A DNA stretch of 64,000 nt from NCBI GenBank assembly GCA_029718625.1, contig CM056380.1, positions 112,598,302-112,662,301 on the forward strand, given 5' to 3'. Positions 34,119 to 45,635 of the stretch are shown piece by piece. The notes beneath the pieces were generated by a model. The model saw only the letters and a list, made by a program, of their open reading frames with translations. It did not search any database and was not told the DNA's origin. The position numbers and the translations under genes were made by a program. This stretch comes from Synaphobranchus kaupii (taxonomy: Eukaryota > Chordata > Actinopteri > Anguilliformes > Synaphobranchidae). Positions within the stretch are counted from its first letter, which is position 1, and each line of letters starts with the position of its first letter.

Positions 34119-34365
34119 AACAAAACTACACAACGATACAATAAAAGCACAGATACTACAAGAAACAATAAATGTCACGCAAGTAAGTAAATACAAAAAT
34201 CTTTTAAATACAATGATCCTCTATTCTCGTAAAAAAAATAAAATAGAAGAAAATGAAACGTATGACCTAATGACCTTCAAATGTCTGACAGAAAAGTAAA
34301 CGTTTTTTTTTTTTTTTTAAACTGGGCCCTATGGCAGGGTCCAGCCCTTCCCCCCCGTACTGTGA
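34119..34365. other. A/T-rich spacer
   Basis: An A-rich stretch and a T15 run at about 34304-34318. Nothing recognised. Confidence 0.4.
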
Positions 34366-34625
34366 AGCCCGGGCTTCTAAATTGCTTCCGTCACCAGCGC
34401 TGAGTAATGAACACGATTCTAATTGGAGTTCCCGAGGCCAATGACATTAGTCTTAATCTGTCAGGCCCCTCCTCCTCCGCCTATGACATCTAATGTAGAA
34501 CAGGTACTGCTGAGATTAGAATTAATCCCCCGGGGTTTTACCCTCCCATAAATTCACAGAAGAGTTTGGGCGGAGAACGAGGTACGTCCGTTCTGTAGAC
34601 TCACTCAATCTTCACAGTCGGCATA
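34366..34625. promoter_or_regulatory. Candidate enhancer with OTX/MEIS composite motif
   Basis: TAATCTGTCA at 34454-34463 joins an OTX/PITX-type TAATC to a MEIS/TGIF-type CTGTCA, and TAATCC recurs at 34523-34528. TCTAATTGGAG and ATGACATTAG are nearby. The sequence is non-repetitive and frame-poor. The role is inferred. Confidence 0.4.
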
Positions 34626-35900
34626 AATTTATATCTAAATTAATATCTAAAACATCCCTCTAGTATCCGTTTCCTCCGTTTTAAACATGCCGCCTTTCAA
34701 ACCTGCCATTTTAACACCAATTTAATGTAAAGTACCGAGTAATATGAACAACTATTGGCGGCCATTATCACAACCATGCAGAGAATATACTCATTACATT
34801 TTCTAAAAGAATTCTTAAAGCTTGAATATTAATAATTACTTGGGGGGGGTTTACAGAATACACAGCAAAAACCAAGAACAACTTTATCTTTCTCAAGCCA
34901 TTTAATAAGCTCTTCAGAAAGCCTCTCACTTGATGGTACTCTGGGAATAGTTCCATAGGCCATATTCTAGCCACTTCTTCATTAGCAGATCTCACATTGA
35001 CACGAAGCAATAATCCAACGACTTATTATTTAACAGAAATTATTTTTTTGTTTGTTTTTATTGGGCAAACTGCATCTTTATTAAAGAAACTATTGCAAGT
35101 CACTTGTCAGTGATTTAAAAAAATACCACACCAATTTAACACAGTTGTGTATCAGTGTCCACTGTGCTTTATTTAAATAAATAAAATTCACGATGCACTT
35201 CATTAAAAATGGCTAGTATTGCGGCAGTGAAAACTGTTAAAAAAAATAAAACTCATAAAAAAACGTTAAAAAAAGGACAAAATCTTTTTTTTATACCAGC
35301 CGTTATGAGACACACAATGAAATAATGTACTGTAGTTCTGAGGACATTGGCTTGAACTTAGACGACCAAATAAAAAATAAAAAACCCAGACAACAATAAC
35401 AACAGTGTGTGAATGCAGCCTGTCCCTGTTTGCTGTCACAAGCGTTTGAGCACATCTGGGCGAATACTCTCCAGATGAAGACTACCCTCCAGCGCCGGGT
35501 TAGCGGAGAGTAAATTGTTGTGGGATTTGTATGCCCGAATACGTTAGCGGGTAATTCCTCTTTGTTCCTCATTCCGCTTGTCTGTGTAGAATCCCGCCTC
35601 CTCCCTCGCCCTCGCACCCCCCCACCCCGGGCCACACTCATCCTTTCTCACATCCAGTTCCTGGCTTTGCCCATCCATCAACCGGCGCACTTTGTCAGCA
35701 GCGACTTCATCACCCGGCTCGTCCAATCAGGAGCGCCCATCGCCGGGAAGCTCCTCGGGCGGCCCATCCGCGTTTCCGTCTGCGATCTGCTGACCGAGGC
35801 CTCGGTCGCTTGTCCCCTCCTATTGCACAGGCAAGCAAAAAAAACACTAATGCTTCACCTCATTTATCCACATCGCTTTGCACCTTCGCTGGAGATGGAG
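34626..35900. other. Spacer; longest plus-strand frame without domain
   Basis: AT-rich to 35460, then CpG-rich to 35850. A 128-residue plus-strand frame (35520-35906) shows no domain I recognise, has a Pro/Arg-rich low-complexity centre and lacks supporting splice or start context. I do not call it a gene. Confidence 0.35.
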
Positions 35901-35908
35901 GGATGAAC

Positions 35909-35980
35909 ACTGGGGGAGGGGGGGAGGGCGGCGTGGGAGAGGGAGACGGAGATGGAGAGGGAGAGGGAGAGAGAGAGAGA
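35909..35980 (+). repeat. Purine-only (GGA/GAGA) tract
   Basis: About 70 bases of nearly pure G/A (GGGGGAGG, GGAGAGGGAGA, GAGAGAGAGA). It can form triplex or quadruplex structures. Gly/Arg/Glu and Ser/Pro frames over it are artefacts. Confidence 0.9.
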
Positions 35981-36074
35981 TGTTTGCCGGATTTTCCGGA
36001 ACAATCCGTAATCCGGTCAGGCGGCGGCAGCTCAATTTGTCTCCCCAACACTTCGCCCCCGTGCGTCAATAGGA

Positions 36075-36275
36075 ATCACAGGGAGAAAATGTACGGCTAA
36101 TTAAAGGCTGATCAGCCTGGTGTTGACTGCAGTTTGGAGAGCGAGTGGAGTAATCTGAACAAACCCCCTTTGTGTTATCCGCTTGTGCTGACAAACAATC
36201 GTCTCCTGGAAGCCTATTTTAAAAGGCACGGTTCCTGGCGGTAATATTCCGCGCCAACATCCATCTCCCCTGTCT
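36075..36275. promoter_or_regulatory. Candidate conserved non-coding block with palindrome
   Basis: GGCTAATTAAAGG (TAATTA core) runs directly into the perfect 14-bp palindrome AGGCTGATCAGCCT (36105-36118). AACAAACCCCC, GACAAACAATCG (SOX-like AACAAT) and CTATTTTAAAAGG follow. Non-repetitive. Function is inferred. Confidence 0.35.
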
Positions 36276-37436
36276 TTTTTTCAGGAACAAATTCCATCAA
36301 GGGAAGCCGAAACAATGTCTGCACTTGTATTTGTGTTTGCCTCACAGGACAGCAGCGATTTAGCGGATAGCGGTTAGCAGACAGAGTGTAACTAACAAAA
36401 CAAGGGGCACATCAATGACGCTGGCCCCGGGGCAAGTAAAACCAGGTGTTACACAAGTAAAACATCTTCACCTGCCTGATCAGGCAAGTAGTCAAGGAAA
36501 GGGGCTAATTCACATTCAAATCTCCAGTTGTTGGCCTCGCTCAGCTGGCAGACGGATGTGCGAAGCAAAATACATTCGGATAAAAAAAAAATAAAAAAAA
36601 CATTTTAAAAGTGCTGTAGATCCTCAGAAATTCGAACCCTTCGGTAATGGGGGTCGTTGGGAACAAATTACATTTCCATAACTCTGAAAGCGAAGTCAAA
36701 ATACACATTCTTACTTTGAATCAATCAATAATAATGAGGTGTGCATGCTGAAATCTTACGAAACGAAACGCGTTAATTGGCGTAGCGGTAACTACCGACA
36801 GGTTATGTGCGACGACTCGCGACAATGACCTGCTTTAGTGAGCGCCTTTCGAAGCGGCTTATCGATATTCACCACATATAAACCACATTTAATGCAATCC
36901 TTCTGTATTTTCCACTGCAACGTGCTAGTTTACACAAAAACATTTTATGAAAAACATCACTGATCTCAACTGACTATAATGCTAAAGGGCGTGGCACAGC
37001 ATTAGGACCACCGGTGTGACCTAACTGTTCCAGACAGAGCTCATCACGCACATAATCCTTCTTGCAACATCTGATGCAGAACAGAAGAAGCAGCTTTCAT
37101 ACATATGTATACAGTCTGAATGTCAAGGTCCTGCCGATTGACCCCTGAAGAGGCGTGTGCGTTTGAGTCAGGACGCAAAAAATGTATTCAAATTTGTGAC
37201 ATTTCTGCGACATAAGCACTATCTCAGTAACAGCTCCTGCTCAGTTCCACTCAGACAGTCGCAACCTGGATGTGATCGATAGTGAATAAAAACCTGCACT
37301 CTGTGGTCTTGAAGTCTTGAAGGGATTTTTGACCAACACTGTCAGCTATGCTAGGTGTTGCTGACCACTTAGGGCAAAACCCAGTAAGGTTAATAATGTC
37401 TATACTGTATGCCTGATGATTAAGCAAAGTTTGGTC
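36276..37436. other. Spacer without recognised gene
   Basis: Single-copy DNA of mixed composition, with an A-run at 36581-36601. Nothing recognised. Confidence 0.4.
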
Positions 37437-37628
37437 CGTTACATTACGTAACAGACTCGTTACACAACCTTTTTACCAAGCATTTGAACATAGTATCCAT
37501 TTATACAGATGGATGCACTGAAGCAATTCAGTTACCTTGCTCAGGGGAACAACCTCAGTGCCCTACCGGGGTATCGAACCTGGAACCTTTAGGTCCAGTC
37601 CAGTGCTCTAACCATTTTACTACAGTGC
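37437..37628 (-). mobile_element. tRNA-derived SINE (V-SINE/UnaSINE-like), diverged
   Basis: On the minus strand it begins with a tRNA-like head, GCACTGTAGTAAAATGGTTA (A-box region) and CCAGGTTCGATACCCC (B box, GGTTCGANNCC). Body phrases CCCCTGAGCAAGGTAACTG and CATCTGTATAAATGG follow. The L2-like tail near 37437-37455 is degraded. The same family is intact at 46616-46849. Confidence 0.85.
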
Positions 37629-38687
37629 GTACAATTGCTCCCTCTCTACTAACCAGTGCAACAAGCCCGGAAGCTTCAAAACCACCCACAGAAACGTCGT
37701 CATCCCACCCTTCTGGGTCCGGAAGCATATTAAAGGAGAGAATATGTTAAAACGTATTGCATTTCACTGCAGACCTCTAATTTAAATGTCTAAATAAATC
37801 ACGGGACGCCACCCTTTGGCATTTGAGGCTCGGAGACGGGAGGAATTAAGTGAAACACAGGACTTAAAGAAAAAATTCCAAGGGCGCAAATACACCTCCT
37901 TTGCCGTGAGGTCACTTACCTCAGACAACTCTAAATAGACAACAAAATTGTAGGAATAGCCGGGACATTACGGAACGAGTTTGTTATAAATGGGCCCTGT
38001 CAAATTCTCATTCAGATACCAAATGAGTATTCTCAGTTCACTGGCTGCGTCCGAAGCATCGCCCACCAACACCGGATAACGGATGATTGCTATTAACCGT
38101 ACGGTTAGCAATGATGGCTAAACGCGAAACGAAAACCTGCAAATAACGACCGTCATAGAAATTAACCCATAAAACTGATAGATGTCCGGCTGAGGCACAA
38201 CTAATGGTTTTTCAGACCATGCTGAGAGAAGTCAGCGGCCATCGTTTTCTTTCCTCAACCCATAACAATTTTTTTTCTGCGTTCAAAATTTGATTCTGAT
38301 ATATGATTATCAACACTCCTCAGATATTGATTACCGTATTACACGCTTGGTATGGAGCTGCTGGCTGGATGTAATATTATTCCCAGATTATGGTGAGAAA
38401 ATCCATCAAGCACTCAACTGAGCGGGCTTAAGACACACGTGGCTCCGGTCTGCGTTTTATTGGGACACAAAACAAATGTATCTTGTTAATTGAGGCCCCC
38501 CGCTGGACCGGAGCTTTAGAACCAAGCTGTTAATAACTAGGCCCTAAGCCGGACCCGGCTCATCTGAGACGAGGGCTTAGCGCTTTCCTCTATGCCTCTA
38601 CTCCTCGATGCTCGCTTTCACCTGAAAACAGGTGCACGAGATCCACATTCGCCAAGGTCGGTTTGCGCTTTGGCAGTTCCCTACCAA
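37629..38687. other. Spacer without recognised gene
   Basis: Mixed-composition single-copy DNA. 38400-38560 is motif-rich but no gene or repeat is recognised. Confidence 0.4.
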
Positions 38688-38831
38688 GGGCCAGATTTAC
38701 TAAGACCTTTAGCATATGCAAAAGCTTTGTGCGCAGAAAAATTTATAATGCAACCAATGATTGGTGCAAAACCAATACCATGAACAATCATTGGCTGTTT
38801 TGTGTGTGCTAAAAGGTTTAATTCAGGCCCC
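38688..38831. mobile_element. Small MITE (144 bp)
   Basis: The left end GGGCCAGATTTACTAAGACC continues into TTTAGCA. The right end CTAAAAGGTTTAATTCAGGCC is a diverged inverted copy. Internal inverted words (AACCAATGATTGGTGCAAAA and AACAATCATTGGCTGTTTTG) add to the fold-back. No coding capacity. The superfamily is not resolved and no clear target duplication remains. Confidence 0.65.
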
Positions 38832-39515
38832 AAGTGCGCAATTTCTGCAGAGAAATTGACGAAATTGCCAGAAGCAAAGTGGCCTTCCCTAAGAAGCACA
38901 AAATAACGCTGGAATAGATTGTGTTATATGAGGCACAAACCAATTGTGAGCCATTAGGCAAAGTATACATCTTGATGTCAATATTCAGCAGGGCCACGGT
39001 TACCCAATTGCATACCAGGAGAGCATGTTGTAGGAAGTAATATGGACAATCCAGCATTATATTAAGCTAAGATTCACACTAATGCAGTTGGACATGATAA
39101 GGACGACTGAAAAGGGAGTGGTTTGAACCTCACAAGCGAAATCGTTTCACTCCGAAATACCGCGCTGTGAAAACGCGATGACTTCCAGCACGGGGATCGT
39201 TCCCAGCGATGGACGCCTCGCGCTGAGCTCTGTGCCTCATAAATTTAACTGGGGGGTGGGAAGACGCACGGCGTCATTCTCCCGCTATTGGAAAGCGAAA
39301 CGGCACTAACAAGCGGGGAGCAAGGAATAACAAACCCGGCGAGGGAGGGAACGCTGGAAGTGTTAAAACCACGAGGCCGGAAAATGCGAGAGGAGAGGGG
39401 AAAAAAAAACAATAAATTCAAACTTCATGTCCTGTGAAGAGCAAATATGAGAAAGGCATCAAAATAATGAAGGATTGTCTATGTATTCTGGCATGAAATG
39501 GAGGCGTGTAACGGG
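38832..39515. other. Spacer without recognised gene
   Basis: Single-copy, CpG-bearing at 39120-39360. No exon recognised. Confidence 0.4.

Positions 39516-39551
<36 letters not shown>
39516..39551 (+). repeat. (GA)n microsatellite
   Basis: A pure GA run of about 34 bases after GGGGGGA. Confidence 0.95.
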
Positions 39552-39554
<3 letters not shown>

Positions 39555-39843
39555 ATGGACAGGGGCTGGTAGTCATCCCGCGCGCGGAGTCCGGGGGGGG
39601 CGCCCCCGCTAGTGGCACTCGACAGAGCAATAAATCACGGGGGCTCTCGGCGATGTACCTACAGCTTATTACATCCAGCATGACAAATAAATAATAATCC
39701 CCGTCGCCACAGCCCTTTGCTCAAGGATCGAGCCTGAAACCTTTTGCTCATCACTCCTGATCTTAAGTGAAAACACTAGAACAAGGGAATTGAAGGCCAT
39801 GGTTTACTGAGCTCCTGAGACGTGGGGGCGGGGGCTAGGGGGT

Positions 39844-39861
39844 GGGGGGGGGGGGGGGGGG
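39844..39861 (+). repeat. Poly-G tract (G18)
   Basis: 18 consecutive G after GGGGGCGGGGGCTAGGGGGT. The whole 39825-39861 segment is G-rich and quadruplex-prone. Confidence 0.95.
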
Positions 39862-40152
39862 TTATGCTGCCACAGCCAAGCTCTGGTCCGGAGGGGGACA
39901 AACCGGTGAGGATCCCTGACCGATGTGCGCGGTGTGTGTGGTAATTTAGCGGCCACGGTGCCAGATCGGACCCGACCTGGCGCGCTCTAAGGTTAATCCA
40001 TATTCAATGCAGACGGCAGTAGTTGTTCTCCGTTCTGTGCATTGAATGTATAATAAATAATAATTATTATGGTTTTTAAATTGTGAAAGACTGTGCCCTA
40101 TTCATTTGCGTCCCGTACACTGTATATATGCACGCAGGAGTGTGTGAGCAAA

Positions 40153-40161
40153 GACACACAT

Positions 40162-40236
<75 letters not shown>

Positions 40237-40318
40237 CACTCACGTACACACAGACGAGCAGAAACACACACACACACACAAGCACTCAGACAAACACACA
40301 TGCACAAACACACAGTGA
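40153..40318. repeat. (CA)n microsatellite with interrupted 3-prime part
   Basis: About 35 pure CA units (40165-40233) are followed by degenerate CA repeats interrupted by GAGCACTCACG-type words to about 40318. Cys/Val and Thr/His frames are repeat artefacts. Confidence 0.97.
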
Positions 40319-42270
40319 GATTTTCACACATTTTCCAGGGGCAAGCATGTTTTGCCAATTCCCCTACAGCCAAAAAAGTGCTAGATTTATTCATACAGGA
40401 GAATCTGCCATATGAATGAATATGGCCGATATGTAAGTGCACTGCTGGATCTAGGATCCTCTGGGGTTTAGCGACGTGATTCATTCCTTTATTTAAGGCC
40501 TTCTTTACATCCTCTACATATTGGCCACAATGGCACTTACACGCATGCGAGTGATAGCATAGGTAATTTCCTACTGGTCAAACTCCACTGAGCCCATCGC
40601 AGCCAAGTCATTTAAAAATGACTAAATTGTACTGGTAATAAACCCACCATGAATCAACAACCGACACAGTCAGAGATTCTGAGTAGACGTTCCGCACAAA
40701 CAATACCCACAAAATATACAAGGGATCGTATAAATAAAAACACATACAACATTTTTATGGGGATAATTAAACGTCTTGGCATTAAACATGTTTTAATTTC
40801 TTCAGTAAGTACGAGTGTTCACATTACTTGCCATATTCCAAAGCACAAATAAAGATTCTCATGTTAGTCACCATTTAATTATCAGAACACAAATGCTTCA
40901 CACAGAAAGCAACTCCAGTAAGATTCACAGATATATTCTACAGTGTACTCGCTCACCTCTATCTGCTGTGATATTTACAAAGCAACGTGTAGAACACAAT
41001 TTATACAAATCCCTAACAAAAAAGTACCCAGATAGTACTGATGGGTCAATGGGTACAGTCACCCCAATTTGGCACAAACTGTACAGCCCGTTCCAACTTA
41101 CAGCTGTACTGCTATCCAAGCAATGCAATCAAATTAGCTTGATTGCAATCTATGGCTGTCCGTGCATTTAATTCTTCTGTCTTTATGTAGTCTCCAATTT
41201 TATGTTATCACAGCTTAAATCAATTACATGTGTGTGTACTGGATTCAGTAACTGTACACCAAGGTTCACATATGGGGGTATCTAAAAGGGGACCTTTCGC
41301 GGTTTAAATTAACTTACGTGCTGGTAAGAGTTGAATAAGTTCGTTTTTACAGTAAGTTAGGATAGGCTCTTTATTGAAATAGAATTCTGATCACAAGCTG
41401 ACGAACAGCATTGACCAGACTGCGAACAAAGACTGTATTTGTAAGGAAGCCCATTACATTCTGAGCACTGCGGCAGCACAGCCAGCCACAAGGCTAATTT
41501 ATACCGCAAACTGACAGAACAATACAATTAGCTTTTGCCAGAGAAAACTCTGACAAAATGTGAGATTCATAAAACCGAGGCAAATGTTCTATGACTAAAC
41601 AATGTACTCGTTTTTATGGGACAGCATTTCCTGCTAACATTGTTGCAGATAAAATATATAGGCTACTGTAAAACAACTACAAAACCTAAAATGTTTTTTC
41701 CGTTGGTAAATTACAGGGCGACGCTTTCAAATATATCAGCAGAATCCGAGCGGAGGCTAAGGGAAAGCTATTCCAGTTCTGTGTCCAAGTGCCCTTTCCC
41801 ATAAATCTCAGTGTCCTTTTAGCACGTCTCTTAAACAAGGGACAATTTACTCGCTGCCGTCCTTCAATGGAAATGAAAGGGCCCTCCCCCCACCCTCCCC
41901 ATTGGCCGATAAGGAAACGTGAGTGACAGACGGCGTAAATCACAGGTGTCGCGCCGCTGCGAAACCTGCCGATGCAGAGGGGACATTTTGTATACGACAT
42001 GAAAGAGTAACAAAAGGCAAATGAACGGCTGATTAAAGAGTGCACCGTCATAAAGGTCGCCGGGGTGTAAAGGGGCCTCTTCCGTTAATAGGTGCGTCGC
42101 GGTAACGACGGTGACGGATGCGACTCCGCGGGTCCGGGGGCCCCGCTCCTTTTTCACAATCGTATAAACATTAATCACTGAATCACCAAGCCGTGCTTAA
42201 TTGCAAGTTGTACATCACGCAGCGGAGGGGGTAAGAGGAAGGGAACTCGCTACGATTGCTCGGTGTGCCC
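40319..42270. other. Spacer without recognised gene
   Basis: Mostly AT-rich single-copy DNA. Frames at 40649-40852, 40815-41171 and 41686-42051 have no domain. Sequence at 41690-42160 is more balanced and CpG-bearing and may be regulatory, but nothing specific is recognised. Confidence 0.4.
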
Positions 42271-42319
42271 GGGGGGGGGGGGGGGGATTTTAATGTGAGC
42301 ACCCCCCCCCCCTCCCCCC
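42271..42319. repeat. G16 / C11-T-C6 inverted homopolymer pair
   Basis: G16 at 42271-42286, a 15-base spacer, then C11 at 42302-42312, T, and C6. Runs of 16 G and up to 17 C can pair as a hairpin in single-stranded DNA or RNA. Confidence 0.9.
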
Positions 42320-42980
42320 GCCTCCCGTGCACCTGGGACAGAAAGCCCAACAACCAACGGGCGACAACACAATAATTAATGCAGCAGCACAAAAAACGTT
42401 AAAAACATAAATACAATTATAAATCTGAACTGGCACACAATCGTCTGCAATTATCTCCGAGTAAGAAAGAATCGATGCTGCAATAAAAAGGATAATAAAG
42501 ATACACAAGCATATTCTGGGCCTGTCAATATCCTGCCTACACATAGGCCTACGCTGCCAGCGATATGCTGTACACTGCAGGGCCATGAGAGAACGGGCCT
42601 CTCGTCACCATGAGAGATAGCAACATTCAGGGTCACTCCTGACGGCTGAAAACACCTCGTTTTGCTTTCATTGTCACTTTAAATATTCTAATCCTCTGCC
42701 AAAAAAACAATCAGAATTACATGTAAAAGTAGTAATGCATCTTCATTTGGGCTCCAGTTGGTGCTCTACAGTATGCTAATATAAAACAGGTTGATAAATG
42801 GCTCCTAATATTCTCCAGACACAGTTCTTTTCCCCTGCAGTCCCGGAGCTGATTTAGCTTGAAGAGCGCAAGGTGCATTAAGTTGTCGAACACGTTTCTG
42901 TGCGGATAGACAAATTACAAGAAGCAAAGACCAAGGGCGCAGCCTGGCTCAACTGACCAGGCCATTGTATGCGAATAGTG
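42320..42980. other. Spacer without recognised gene
   Basis: Single-copy AT-rich DNA; nothing recognised. Confidence 0.4.
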
Positions 42981-42982
42981 AT

Positions 42983-43050
42983 TACATTACATTCATTTAT
43001 CAGACACTGTTATAAGAGAGACTTACAGTATAGGAGAAACATTGGTCATA
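42983..43050 (-). mobile_element. V-SINE/L2 tail fragment
   Basis: ATTACATTACATTCATTTAT followed by CAGACACTGTTATAAGAGAG and ACTTACAGTATAGG is the reversed tail of the SINE/L2 group seen at 46616. The head is missing, and a 41-bp satellite starts about 60 bases downstream. Confidence 0.75.
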
Positions 43051-43107
43051 TTAAACAGGAGCCCATTCACCTGATTAATATGAACTGCGGTGCCAGATCT
43101 GGCAAAC

Positions 43108-44008
43108 GACATTCCCAGAACAGCGAGTGTATATGAAACAGCGCTAACAACATTCCCAAAACAGTGAGTGAATATGCAACAGCGCTAACAACATTCCCAG
43201 AACAGCGAGTGTATATGCAACAGCGCTAACAACATTCCCAGAACAGCGAGTGTATATGCAACAGCGCTAAGAACATTCCCAGAACAGCGAGTGTATATGC
43301 AACAGCGCTAAGAACATTCCCAGAACAGCGAGTGTATATGCAACAGCACTAACAACATTCCCAGAACAGTGAGTGAATATGCAACAGCGCTAACAACATT
43401 CCCAGAACAGCGAGTGTATATGCAACAGCGCTAACAACATTCCCAGAACAGCGAGTGTATATGCAACAGCGCTAACAACATTCCCAGAACAGTGAGTGAA
43501 TATGCAACAGCGCTAACAACATTCCCAGAACAGCGAGTGTATATGCAACAGCGCTAACAACATTCCCAGAACAGCGAGTGTATATGCAACAGCGCTAACA
43601 ACATTCCCAGAACAGTGAGTGTATATACAACAGTGCTAACAACATTCCCAGAACAGTGAGTGTATATGCAACAGCACTAACAACATTCCCAGAACAGTGA
43701 GTGTATATACAACAGCACTAACAACATTCCCAGAACAGTGAGTGTATATGCAACAGCGCTAAGAACATTCCCAGAACAGTGAGTGTATATACAACAGTGC
43801 TAACAACATTCCCAGAACAGTGAGTGTATATGCAACAGCACTAACAACATTCCCAGAACAGTGAGTGTATATACAACAGCACTCACAACATTCCCAGAAC
43901 AGCGAGTGTATATGCAACAGCGCCAACAGCATTTCCAGAACAATGGGTGTATATGCAACACCGCTAACAACATTCCCAGAACAGCGAGTGTATATGCAAC
44001 AGCACTAA
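43108..44008 (+). repeat. 41-bp minisatellite, about 22 copies
   Basis: The unit starts ACATTCCCAGAACAGCGAGT and continues GTATATGCAACAGCGCTAAC. Spacing is a strict 41 bases (starts near 43111, 43152, 43193 and so on). Variants are GCG/GTG in AGAACAGYGAGTG, TGTATATG/TGAATATG and CGCTAAC/CACTAAC/CGCTAAG, and they recur in blocks, suggesting multi-unit amplification. The period is not a multiple of three and no coding is implied. Confidence 0.97.
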
Positions 44009-44071
44009 ACCAGTTGTGCTAGTTAGCTACACCAAGAACTAAAATATAAAGTCTGAATACATACGGACTGC

Positions 44072-44115
44072 ACCCATAATAACCCATAATAACTCATAAT
44101 AACCCATAATAGCCC
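44072..44115 (+). repeat. 10-bp tandem repeat (ACCCATAATA)
   Basis: About four copies of ACCCATAATA, with one C-to-T change (ACTCATAATA). Confidence 0.9.
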
Positions 44116-44640
44116 AAAGCCAAGGAAGAGAAACATAAAAGCATAAAAATATCATCAAAAATGATACAACTATGTCTCCGTCTCTCACAATTCAGAGGGT
44201 GAAGATTCCCAACTGGTATTACACATTTTGCTTAAAATAAGGCATCAGAACATCTCACTCAAAATGTGGTGGAAAGGCATGCTTATGCTCACTACACATA
44301 TCATTTGACTGTGGGAAGGAGAGCTCTCATAGTATTGGTAAAGGTACCGTGACAACAAACATAACAGTTACCAGGCCCTACCACATTTTACCATGGAACA
44401 GGCAGCCGACACCACCAGAGACTGGCCAAATGGTGAGATATCGTCTGCTTAAACCTCCTATCGCCAATAACGGCACAGATCATATCTGCTGAAATATGAC
44501 CTCCATAAAGCTTCTTCATCAAATCCTAAAGTGATCTCAAAGTGCTCCCTTATCTCCATGTTCCACTGCAGTAGTGGCAGTCAATCATGCAGCCACAGAG
44601 ACAACCAAGAATGGCATTCTCATGTTGGGGTCTGCGGACC
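44116..44640. other. Spacer without recognised gene
   Basis: AT-rich single-copy DNA between satellites; nothing recognised. Confidence 0.4.
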
Positions 44641-44745
44641 CTGGGTGGCTCATCCCGTTAAGGCACTGTTCCAGGTTGTGAATGGTCCCCACGGTCATAC
44701 TCCATGGTATGGAATACAAACTGTGGCTGGCAGCCCCTCAGAGAG
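44641..44745 (+). mobile_element. Possible tRNA-like SINE head beside the 71-bp satellite
   Basis: GTGGCTCATCCCGTTAAGGC resembles a Pol III A-box region (TRGCNNANNNGGTTAAGGC). GGTTGTGAATGGTCCCC a little downstream is a degraded B box at shortened spacing. The following text leads directly into the first satellite unit. A SINE origin is plausible but not proven. Confidence 0.35.
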
Positions 44746-45366
44746 ACATACAGTTAGCGCTAGCATTGACCAGTACTGCTGATGAATATGATTGGCGATA
44801 GCAGCCCTGCAGGGCGACATACAGTTAGCGCTAGCATTGACCAGTACTGCTGATGAATATGATTGGCGATAGCAGCCCTGCAGGGCGACATACAGTTAGC
44901 GCTAGCATTGACCAGTACTGCTGATGAATATGATTGGCGATAGCAGCCCTGCAGGGCGACATACAGTTAGCGCTAGCATTGACCAGTACTGCTGATGAAT
45001 ATGATTGGCGATAGCAGCCCTGCAGGGCGACATACAGTTAGCGCTAGCATTGACCAGTACTGCTGATGAATATGATTGGCGATAGCAGCCCTGCAGGGCG
45101 ACATACAGTTAGCGCTAGCATTGACCAGTACTGCTGATGAATATGATTGGCGATAGCAGCCCCGCAGGGCGACATACAGTTAGCGCTAGCATTGACCAGT
45201 ACTGCTGATGAATATGATTGGCGATAGCAGCCCCGCAGGGCGACATACAGTTAGCGCTAGCATTGACCAGTACTGCTGATGAATATGATTGGCGATAGCA
45301 GCCCCGCAGGGCGACATACAGTTAGCGCTAGCATTGACCAGTACTGCTGATGAATACGATTGGCTA
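44731..45366 (+). repeat. 71-bp satellite, about 9 copies, nearly identical
   Basis: The core TAGCATTGACCAGTACTGCT recurs at 44761, 44832, 44903 and every 71 bases to 45329. Unit landmarks are GCGACATACAGTTAGCGC, GATGAATATGATTGGCGATA and GCAGCCCTGCAGGGC. The first unit is diverged at its left end (CCCCTCAGAGAGACAT). The next five unit junctions have CCCTGCAGGG and the last three CCCCGCAGGG. Otherwise copies are almost identical, so expansion is recent or under homogenisation. Confidence 0.97.
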
Positions 45367-45635
45367 TATCAAAATCAGGAAAATAAGGGGGAAAATGCTA
45401 ACAATCACTTGGAAAAAAAACCATAAATTCCAAATAAGAAGTCAACAAAATGCCAACCATCCATAGTGTGGTTCAGGGGAATAGTTCAAAGTAGTATCTG
45501 TTTATAAAGCTTTTTTTTTTTTTTAAACAGCAAAAATAAATAAATGAAGAAATAATAATTCAACTTATTAAAAAGGAGGCAAGGCTTGATTTACTTAAGT
45601 ATGAGTTCACTGTGAAGCCTGGCTTAACTGCACTA
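45367..45635. other. A/T-rich spacer
   Basis: A-runs and a T14 run near 45511-45524. Nothing recognised. Confidence 0.4.

Noticed and set aside
35520..35906. 128-codon plus-strand frame with a plausible-looking central segment
   Set aside because: No recognised domain, Pro/Arg low complexity in the middle, and no splice or start support; CpG-rich DNA lengthens frames by chance.
39700..39770. SINE head fragment (TTTGCTCAAGGATCGAGCCT)
   Set aside because: Similarity to the SINE B-box and body region is short and out of the normal order.
43108..44008. CRISPR-like array (regular 41-base spacing)
   Set aside because: The whole unit repeats with no unique spacers, and the genome is clearly eukaryotic; this is a minisatellite.
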